A stretch of DNA of 13,264 nt from Candidatus Uhrbacteria bacterium (GTDB taxonomy: Bacteria > Patescibacteriota > Patescibacteriia > UBA9934 > GWF2-40-263), in the NCBI GenBank assembly GCA_003511125.1, contig DOJV01000031.1:1-13264 (forward strand), in the 5' to 3' direction. This document shows, piece after piece, positions 8,072-11,989 of the stretch. The notes beneath the pieces were generated by a model. That model was not told the origin of the DNA. It was given only the letters and a program-made list of their open reading frames with translations, and did no database searches. A program made the position numbers and the translations under genes. Position 1 is the first letter of the stretch. Each line of letters opens with the position of its first letter.

Positions 8072-8581
8072 ATGTCCAACTTCACCACTACTACCACCAC
8101 CACCACCACCACCCTCGCCGGCTTGACCGGCGAGATCACGGCCTACGAGGCGGAGATCGCGCGGCGCGCCCGCGCCGCGGTGGTGATTTTCGCCATCATC
8201 GAGGAGCGCGACTTCGCGCTTCTCGATGCCGTAACCGCCCCCCGGGGGCCGGTCGCCGAGGCGGCCGACGCCCGGGCCATGGCGGCCGGGGCGGCTCTGG
8301 CCGCCGCCCGGGCCGAGGCCGCCCCCCGCGCGGTCGGGCTCGTCCCGGCCCCCAAGGTCGAGGCGGCCCTGGCCGCCGCCCGGGCCGACCAACTCCTGGC
8401 CTCGGGCCGGGAGCAGGCCGCCGCCCGGCGCGCCGCCGCCCCGGCCGCCCTGCGGGCCGAGGCGGCCAGCCGGGCCGCCCGGCCGGTCCACGGCCTGAAG
8501 GCCGTGGCCGCCGCCCGCCGGCAGCGGCGGGTCCTCGAGGCGCGCGCCGCGCGCCTCGAGGGGATGATGGCCGCCAAGTAG
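8072..8581 (+). CDS. Extremely GC-rich gene for an Ala/Arg-rich low-complexity protein
   Basis: This 169-residue protein is unrecognised. The ATG at 8072 is chosen because GGAG (8063-8066) lies 5 bases upstream; an in-frame TTG at 8048 is less likely. After MSNF comes a run of ten Thr from an ACC/ACT repeat, then a helical region (about residues 15-55) with one hydrophobic patch (AAVVIFAIIEERDFALLDAV). The rest is dominated by Ala, Arg and Glu in AAARAEAA-like patterns, ending MMAAK, and is probably one long basic amphipathic helix. Nothing indicates an enzyme; nucleic-acid binding or a structural role is conceivable but unproven. GC is far above the backbone and nearly saturated at third positions, so the opposite strand and other frames are also open. 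The plus frame is preferred for its SD-ATG and because the 3' element after its stop matches the one after the 12949 stop. A 13-bp perfect inverted repeat covers its last codons. Confidence 0.72.
   Translation: MSNFTTTTTTTTTTLAGLTGEITAYEAEIARRARAAVVIFAIIEERDFALLDAVTAPRGPVAEAADARAMAAGAALAAARAEAAPRAVGLVPAPKVEAALAAARADQLLASGREQAAARRAAAPAALRAEAASRAARPVHGLKAVAAARRQRRVLEARAARLEGMMAAK
8533..8561 (+). repeat. 13-bp perfect inverted repeat at the 3' end of the coding region
   Basis: CCTCGAGGCGCGC (8533-8545) and GCGCGCCTCGAGG (8549-8561) are exact reverse complements separated by GCC. The RNA hairpin would be very stable and ends 17 bases before the stop codon. Confidence 0.9.
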
Positions 8582-8728
8582 CGGCCGTCCCTAGGGTTTC
8601 TTTCCGATTTTCTTGTCCCAAGGGCAATACAAGAAAATCGGTCGCGCGACAAAAAACCTAGTCGCACGAATCAACCAAGGTTAAGGGTACAGGTCTTCGC
8701 CCTTAAAAAAGAAAAGAAGACAAAACCC
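8582..8728 (+). ncRNA. Shared 3' RNA element, copy 1 (hairpin, conserved box, pseudoknot)
   Basis: It begins directly after the stop codon. GGGTTTCTTTCC (8594-8605) leads into a 13-bp hairpin, CCGATTTTCTTGT (8604-8616) with ACAAGAAAATCGG (8629-8641). A segment containing CAAAAAA-CCTAG-TC-GCACGAA (8650-8670) follows. Then comes an H-type pseudoknot: TTAAGGG (8681-8687) with CCCTTAA (8700-8706), and GTCTTC (8693-8698) with GAAGAC (8716-8721). Loop 1 is TACAG and loop 3 is a 9-nt A-rich strand. Copy 2 (12950-13123) preserves the order, boxes and spacing while the stems differ. No known family is recognised. Confidence 0.8.
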
Positions 8729-8754
8729 GGAGGAAATTGTTCTCCACCACACCA

Positions 8755-8801
8755 AAGCGCGAGTGGCTACGCGCAATGACATAAATACCACCATATGGCT
8801 C
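8755..8801 (+). repeat. Duplicated RNA domain, copy A
   Basis: AAGCGCGAGTGGCTACGCGC followed by an ATAAATACC-containing segment and ATGGCTC aligns with 8963-9007 at roughly 80% identity. GCGC and GCGC close a small hairpin in both copies, with GU/AC inside and a variable apical loop. Confidence 0.8.
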
Positions 8802-8962
8802 TCGCCTGAGCTTACCACCCGCCGCTAGTTTCATTGAGGCGACAATGAAACGGCTGGTTGATTGACTACAATCACGCGCTCGACGTTTATCGAGTAAACA
8901 AGTTTCCGTCCGGACACCTCACAAACAGAGGGCGGAAACAAGGAGGTTCAGTGGATGAACCC

Positions 8963-9007
8963 AAGCGCGAGTAGCAACGCGCAAATATAAATACCTACCC
9001 ATGGCTC
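8963..9007 (+). repeat. Duplicated RNA domain, copy B
   Basis: AAGCGCGAGTAGCAACGCGC, then ATAAATACC and CCATGGCTC, parallels copy A. Differences fall in the apical loop (AGCA against GGCT) and the linker, while the GCGC stem and the ATAAATACC box are kept. Both copies are preceded by a short hairpin (GGAG/CTCC before A, GGTTC/GAACC before B). Confidence 0.8.
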
Positions 9008-9330
9008 ACCCGCAAAGAGCTCGATCCGGCCCCAGACTTCTTGATGCGGCAAGAAGCTGGCAGGAGTAAACCTGGCAAATCGCTCCGTCGGAGGCCTATC
9101 CGACACGCACTCGATGGCTCACGGCAGTTTGCACAACTGCTTGTGGGCCTCTCGATTGGAAGCCTGAAACATCAGACTTCTTGAGAGAGAACTTCTGGAA
9201 TAAGCCGACCTTGGACAACTCGAACTTTGGCGAGCCAAAAACTCCGACCAAAACTTTCGAGCCCAAGACTCAGGACACTCTGGATAACGTCAATCTTCAG
9301 CGAGGAGGGTTTCTTCTTCCTCGGTTCGAA

Positions 9331-9369
9331 TGAGTTTTCAAACTAGAGAGAGTTTGAGAACTTTGAGAA
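9331..9369. repeat. 39-bp direct repeat, copy 1
   Basis: The 39-mer begins TGAGTTTTCAAACTAGAG and matches 10138-10176 at 37 of 39 positions. It contains an imperfect inverted repeat (AGTTTTCAAACT and AGTTTGAGAACT). The two copies bracket the PIN toxin module. Confidence 0.9.
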
Positions 9370-9370
9370 T

Positions 9371-9403
9371 TAAAAAATCGTTAACTTTTTTAGTTAACGA
9401 TTT
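9371..9403 (-). terminator. Intrinsic terminator of the PIN toxin operon
   Basis: AAATCGTTAACT (9375-9386) and AGTTAACGATTT (9392-9403) form a perfect 12-bp stem with a 5-nt loop. Read on the minus strand a T run follows (through 9371). It starts 13 bases after the toxin stop codon. Confidence 0.9.
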
Positions 9404-9416
9404 GAAAAGCAAAAAT

Positions 9417-9776
9417 CTAAATTTTTGTCTTTACTTCCAATCCCGGAAGGCGGCGAAAATCTTTGGTGTTTTTGGTAATCAAAACAAGGTTGTGTTCCAA
9501 AGCCGTGGCGGCGATCAGTAAATCCGGAAGTTTGTTTTTTCGGGTTCGTCCAAGATCGGCGGCGCGACGAGCGATTTCTGAAGTTAATGGCAAGACCGAA
9601 CAGATTTCCAGGAAGTTATCGATGACCTTAATTTCTTCCGCTCCTAACCCGGGTAGTCTGAAAAGTTCGGCCTCGGTAATTACGGAAACCGCAAAAACAT
9701 CATCGATCCCCACTTTTTTAAAGAAGCCTTCTTTAAGATGAAGAAGAATTATATTGGTGTCTAAAAGATAATCCAT
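9417..9776 (-). CDS. vapC: VapC-family PIN-domain toxin (ribonuclease)
   Basis: This 119-residue protein is the length of a typical single-domain VapC. The acidic residues of the PIN active site are visible: D6 in LLDTN, E37 in the TEAEL segment, D85 in LPDLLIAATAL, and D106 in the C-terminal TKNTKDFRRLPGLEV motif. VapC toxins are Mg2+-dependent RNases that cleave tRNA, rRNA or mRNA and are held inactive by the partner antitoxin. The gene lies 3 bases downstream of the small minus-strand gene 9780-10040, the usual antitoxin-first order, and is followed by a strong terminator. AAAGAG or AGTGG at the end of the upstream gene may serve as ribosome binding site. Its target cannot be read from sequence. 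The complete motif set suggests it is active. Confidence 0.88.
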   Translation of the reverse strand: MDYLLDTNIILLHLKEGFFKKVGIDDVFAVSVITEAELFRLPGLGAEEIKVIDNFLEICSVLPLTSEIARRAADLGRTRKNKLPDLLIAATALEHNLVLITKNTKDFRRLPGLEVKTKI

Positions 9777-9779
9777 AAA

Positions 9780-10040
9780 TTAGTTCCACTCTTTACGAAT
9801 TTGTTTTTGCCAGACTACCGGATTTTTTGGGAGGCGTTTATTGTTCTTTAAAATCCCCGCTGATGCCGAGACAGCGTTGTTAAGTCGTTTGATTTGATAG
9901 TCGGTCATAGCTTTGGATTTAGAACACGATTTTCTGAAGGTTGAGGCTAATGAAGAATGCGAAAGATTGATTCGACATTCCAGTCGAGCCAATTTTTCCT
10001 CAAGAGTTTCGATTTTTTTTGTGAGAATTTTCAGGTTCAT
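9780..10040 (-). CDS. Putative antitoxin partner of the PIN toxin
   Basis: This 86-residue basic protein is not recognised as a standard VapB, Phd or AbrB family member. The call rests on context: it is small, lies directly upstream of the PIN toxin with a 3-base gap, and shares its terminator. The N-terminus (residues 3-25) is a short predicted coiled coil (LTKKIETLEEKLARLECRI). A Ser/Lys-rich stretch and the segment MTDYQIKRLNNAVSASAGIL follow, and the tail LPKNPVVWQKQIRKEW could be the toxin-wrapping segment. No ribbon-helix-helix motif is obvious, so DNA binding and autoregulation are unproven. The ATG at 10040 lacks a clear Shine-Dalgarno. Confidence 0.65.
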   Translation of the reverse strand: MNLKILTKKIETLEEKLARLECRINLSHSSLASTFRKSCSKSKAMTDYQIKRLNNAVSASAGILKNNKRLPKNPVVWQKQIRKEWN

Positions 10041-10137
10041 ACAAGTTTAAAATAGCATTCATTAATAAAAAAAACAAGAGCAAAAAATTACCGAAAAAAT
10101 CCAAAAAATTTCGCGTGTGGATAGATATTTCTTTGAT

Positions 10138-10176
10138 TGAGTTTTCAAACTAGAGAGAGTTTAAAAACTTTGAGAA
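10138..10176. repeat. 39-bp direct repeat, copy 2
   Basis: This is the second copy of the 39-mer at 9331-9369, with two G-to-A differences in the right arm. It is preceded by AAAATTTCGCGTGTGG (10104-10120 region), similar to the sequence at the start of the repeats at 10886 and 11604. Confidence 0.9.
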
Positions 10177-10181
10177 AAAAT

Positions 10182-10250
10182 ATGATTTATCAACTAACCT
10201 ATATCGCTTCGGCGATTGGAACGCTTGGGCTGATGTTAGGCCTTGGCTAA
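10182..10250 (+). CDS. Possible 22-residue hydrophobic peptide
   Basis: ATG at 10182 opens a 22-codon frame beginning MIYQLTYIASAIG and ending with TAA at 10248-10250. The peptide has no charged residues and could span a membrane once, like a type I toxin or small regulatory peptide. A GC-rich hairpin follows. No clear Shine-Dalgarno is present (only TTGAGAAAAAAT), and a frame this short can arise by chance, so this is only a candidate. Confidence 0.25.
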   Translation: MIYQLTYIASAIGTLGLMLGLG

Positions 10251-10252
10251 CC

Positions 10253-10295
10253 GGAACGAGGAGGAGCGGGGCTAGAGAGTTCTAGCCCCGGTTCC
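10253..10295. other. Strong GC-rich hairpin
   Basis: GGGGCTAGA (10268-10276) pairs with TCTAGCCCC (10281-10289) around GAGT, extended by GGAAC/GTTCC (10253-10257 with 10291-10295). No T run follows on either strand, so it is not a canonical terminator. It may be a repeat, an attenuator-like element or an mRNA 3' stabiliser. Confidence 0.75.
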
Positions 10296-10300
10296 AAATA

Positions 10301-10331
10301 AAAAACCAATAGTTTTTGACTAATGGTTTTT
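10301..10331 (-). terminator. Bidirectional terminator after the coiled-coil gene
   Basis: AAAAACCAATAGT (10301-10313) pairs with ACTAATGGTTTTT (10319-10331) with one internal mismatch and a 5-nt loop. T runs follow on both strands. On the minus strand it starts 9 bases after the coiled-coil gene stop at 10340; on the plus strand it would end transcription through the hairpin at 10253. Confidence 0.75.
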
Positions 10332-10339
10332 GTGAAAAA

Positions 10340-10798
10340 TTAAACGGATTTAGGAAACGGCTCGAGGCTTAAAACTTCGGTGACATCGGTTGCTGGTAAG
10401 ATTTTGCGAGTGCTGAGTTTGTTGGTGAGAGCAACTAGTTTATCATTTCCTTTGCGGAGCATACTGGTTAGGTTTCTGTTGATTTCAGCGATTTTCTCAT
10501 CGAGTTTGTCGAAACGCTTATCTATTCTGTCGAATCGTTGATCTGTCTTGTCCATTCTTGAATCCGTCTTATCCATTCTTGAATCTATTTTATCCAGTCT
10601 TTCGTCGATTTTATTAAAATCTTGCTGGATGGCTAAAAAGTACCCTTCGTTTTCTTGGGATAAGTTATCGATTTTTCCAGATAGATTATTAACTTGTTGA
10701 GTTGTTGTTTTGAGAAGATCGAAAATTTGTTGGGTGTTTACCGTAAGGTTTTCGACTTGCGATGTTAGTTTGTTGAGTGGATTTGTTGATTCCTCCAT
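10340..10798 (-). CDS. Coiled-coil hypothetical protein with heptad repeats
   Basis: This 152-residue protein appears to be almost one continuous coiled coil. Residues 8-60 are an Asn/Gln-rich heptad region (LTSQVENLTVNTQQIFDLLK). About residues 66-106 hold tandem 7-residue units of the type DKIDSRM, DKTDSRM, DKTDQRF, DRIDKRF, DKLDEKI, with matching near-identical DNA repeats around 10545-10615. No signal peptide or membrane span is present. Proteins with RxDxxDxRxDxx repeats are common in CPR and phage genomes and usually form oligomeric rods; the function here is unknown. Unit number probably varies by slippage. A TTGACT-17-TACATT promoter lies upstream. The ATG has no upstream Shine-Dalgarno, although GGAGG occurs inside the first codons. 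Confidence 0.82.
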   Translation of the reverse strand: MEESTNPLNKLTSQVENLTVNTQQIFDLLKTTTQQVNNLSGKIDNLSQENEGYFLAIQQDFNKIDERLDKIDSRMDKTDSRMDKTDQRFDRIDKRFDKLDEKIAEINRNLTSMLRKGNDKLVALTNKLSTRKILPATDVTEVLSLEPFPKSV

Positions 10799-10840
10799 AG
10801 ATTTGGAAAGTTACGGTGAATTAGGAGGGGGAGTACTTAA

Positions 10841-10869
10841 AATGTAGCGTTAAAAAATGAAAAAGTCAA
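10841..10869 (-). promoter_or_regulatory. Sigma70-type promoter for the coiled-coil gene
   Basis: On the minus strand TTGACT (10869-10864) and TACATT (10846-10841) are separated by 17 bases. The predicted transcript start is about 36 bases before the ATG at 10798. Confidence 0.65.
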
Positions 10870-10885
10870 GGGTAAAAATGTGTAT

Positions 10886-10919
10886 AAAATTTTTCGCGCG
10901 CGCTTTTGAAAAGAGTTTT
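10886..10919. repeat. Direct repeat flanking the 11037 gene, copy 1
   Basis: The 20-bp core GCGCTTTTGAAAAGAGTTTT (10900-10919) recurs exactly at 11618-11637. An AAAATTT-CG-rich segment precedes the core in both copies. Confidence 0.85.
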
Positions 10920-10968
10920 GAAAAAGTCTTTTTGAAAGCTCTTGTGGAATTTCTTCACGGAGTCAATC

Positions 10969-10987
10969 TCGTCTATAACAAGACGAG
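10969..10987 (+). other. Leader hairpin of the second GC-rich gene
   Basis: CTCGTCT (10969-10975) pairs with AGACGAG (10981-10987) around a 5-nt loop, 49 bases before the start codon. A smaller GCGG/CCGC hairpin (11009-11025) lies next to the ribosome binding site GGAGG (11028-11032), 4 bases from the ATG. The rest of 10799-10968 holds only the coiled-coil promoter, a weak plus-strand TATAAA at 10883 and the direct repeat. Confidence 0.6.
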
Positions 10988-11036
10988 TCCGGACGACACC
11001 CGGGCCTTGCGGTGAAACAATCCGCTTGGAGGCAAT

Positions 11037-11510
11037 ATGTCGAAGTTAAAGTCCGTTCCCGCCACCCGCCCCCTCCCCACCTCGGCCACGGACACCGTCC
11101 GTGGGCTGAGCCAGGTCGTTCGCGACCTGGTCTCGGCCGTCCCGTGGGCCCTCTACGGGAAGGAGGAGGGGCTGTTCGCGACCCTCCAGCTCCCGATCTG
11201 GGAGGAGCTCGTCTCCGACGTGGAGGCGGGTCAGAGGTTCGATGACCTCTACGACCACAAGACCGGGCTGGTCTCGGGGTCCGAGGTCGAGATCCTTCAC
11301 AGGATCAAGAACAGCAACGTCGATGACCTCGGCGCGGAGGTCGTACAACTCCTCAGGGAGTTGCACGACAACGCCAAGGAAGAGGTCGGTCTGGGGTGGT
11401 TCGACGGGGGAGAAGATTCCCCTGCCATGACCGCCCAGGCCATGGGCGATGCGGAGACTTTCCGCGTCCTCCTCCTGCGGGCCCTCGCCATCTGGCAGGA
11501 GTCCCTCTAG
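11037..11510 (+). CDS. Second GC-rich hypothetical protein
   Basis: This 157-residue protein is unrecognised. The ATG at 11037 has a strong GGAGG 4 bases upstream. A polar N-terminus (MSKLKSVPATRPLPTSATD) precedes an acidic, apparently all-helical body with patches such as LSQVVRDLVSAVPWALYG, VDDLGAEVVQLLRELHDNAKEE and ETFRVLLLRALAIWQESL. It has no signal peptide, cysteine cluster or catalytic signature. Base composition is clearly higher in GC than the backbone genes, with mostly G/C third positions, matching the 8072 and 11990 genes. The gene is isolated and lies between two 20-bp direct repeats about 720 bp apart. The sequence after the stop does not carry the hairpin-pseudoknot element seen after the other two GC-rich genes. 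The open reading frame is well supported; the function is unknown. Confidence 0.82.
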   Translation: MSKLKSVPATRPLPTSATDTVRGLSQVVRDLVSAVPWALYGKEEGLFATLQLPIWEELVSDVEAGQRFDDLYDHKTGLVSGSEVEILHRIKNSNVDDLGAEVVQLLRELHDNAKEEVGLGWFDGGEDSPAMTAQAMGDAETFRVLLLRALAIWQESL

Positions 11511-11603
11511 TAAAAAAAAGGGGGGGATCTTAAGGGGTGCGGCATCTACTCGCCACACTCCGTTCGTCTTAATTTTTGATCTTGAGGGATCGAAGATTGA
11601 GAC

Positions 11604-11637
11604 GAAAATTTCCGTGAGCGCTTTTGAAAAGAGTTTT
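11604..11637. repeat. Direct repeat flanking the 11037 gene, copy 2
   Basis: This contains the exact 20-bp core shared with 10900-10919, again preceded by AAAATTT and a CG-containing segment. A shorter relative of the pre-core motif occurs near 10104. Confidence 0.85.
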
Positions 11638-11660
11638 TGGTTTTTAGGGGACAGGGGAGC

Positions 11661-11730
11661 AGGGGACAAGGAAGGACTGTTAGATATTTTTAAATAATAT
11701 CTCGCAAACCTTCCCTGTCCCCTTTCCCCT
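11661..11730. repeat. G-rich repeat hairpin, including the right arm of the 22-bp inverted pair
   Basis: AGGGGACAAGGAAGG (11661-11675) pairs with CCTTCCCTGTCCCCT (11709-11723) with one wobble, and a smaller A/T-rich palindrome lies in the loop. The segment 11709-11730 is the exact reverse complement of 6855-6876. Confidence 0.85.
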
Positions 11731-11989
11731 CTCCCCTCAAAAAGGAGAGTCTATTTTCCTCGTCCAAACTGTTTGGTTCGAGGAGAAAAGTTGCGCCTTG
11801 AGCGCGACCGGACAATGTGTTCAGGCGTAAGTCGGCTAAGCGTGGGTTGATTCCCTTGCGTGCCGTTGCCAATGTGTCGAAAGACACAGCACAAAGTTTG
11901 GTTGGTGCTTTTGGCGCAGAGAATCAAATCCCGCCCGTGATGGGTGGGTCGGCTTCGCATGGCCGTTTTCTCTTTGAAAGGAGATTAAC

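Larger units (their letters stand above)
8729..9325 (+). ncRNA. Structured 3' region downstream of copy 1
   Basis: About 600 nt have no credible gene but hold successive helices: GGAG/CTCC (8730/8741); GTTTCATTG/CAATGAAAC (8828/8843); GTTTCCGTCC/GGGCGGAAAC (8902/8930); GGTTC/GAACC (8945/8956); CCAG-a-CTTCTTG/CAAGAAG-CTGG (9032/9050); GTCGGA/TCCGAC around 9088-9104; the long hairpin GGCTCAC-GCAGTT/AACTGC-GTGGGCC (9116/9135); and CGAGGA/TCCTCG (9301/9318). Two copies of a 45-47-nt domain lie at 8755 and 8963. This looks like a continuation of one long transcript with the 8072 gene. The 3' end is uncertain because no T-rich tail follows the last plus-strand hairpin. Confidence 0.55.
11511..11989 (+). 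ncRNA. Intergenic region: G-rich repeats and structured leader of the DHH-like gene
   Basis: There is no credible gene. After an A8G7 run at 11513-11526 come the direct repeat (11604-11637) and G-rich repeats (11647-11730). From 11754 a probable leader shows these helices: TTTTCCTCG with CGAGGA-g-AAAA (11754/11779) enclosing CCAAA/TTTGG (11764/11772); long-range TGCGCC/GGCGCA (11792/11913) and TTGATTC/GAATCAA (11847/11921); GTGTC-GAAA-GACAC with a GNRA tetraloop (11874-11887); and CCCGCCC/GGGTGGG (11930/11942). AAAGGAG at 11977-11983 is the ribosome binding site of the next gene. The leader and its strand are inferred from that gene. Confidence 0.5.

Noticed and set aside
7961..8667. Long minus-strand frames opposite the Ala/Arg-rich gene
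   Set aside because: Extreme GC leaves stop codons rare in every frame. The minus frames lack Shine-Dalgarno starts and encode only Gly/Pro/Arg-rich low-complexity sequence, whereas the plus frame has GGAG-ATG and a conserved element at its stop.
8902..8947. Third pseudoknot (GTTTCCGTCC/GGGCGGAAAC crossed by ACCTC/GAGGT)
   Set aside because: The crossing strand would have only 3 nt to span a 10-bp stem, and CCTC can instead pair locally with GAGG at 8928-8931.
8755..9007. CRISPR array
   Set aside because: There are only two imperfect copies about 160 bases apart with no regular spacers and no cas genes.
7281..9325. Group I or group II intron with internal gene
   Set aside because: I found no domain V-like catalytic hairpin, no group I core segments, and no reverse transcriptase or homing endonuclease.
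10825..10849. AGGAGG followed by ATG-TAG as a minimal leader frame on the plus strand
   Set aside because: The frame has a single sense codon and the spacing to the ribosome binding site is poor; it lies in the 5' region of the minus-strand coiled-coil gene and is probably chance.
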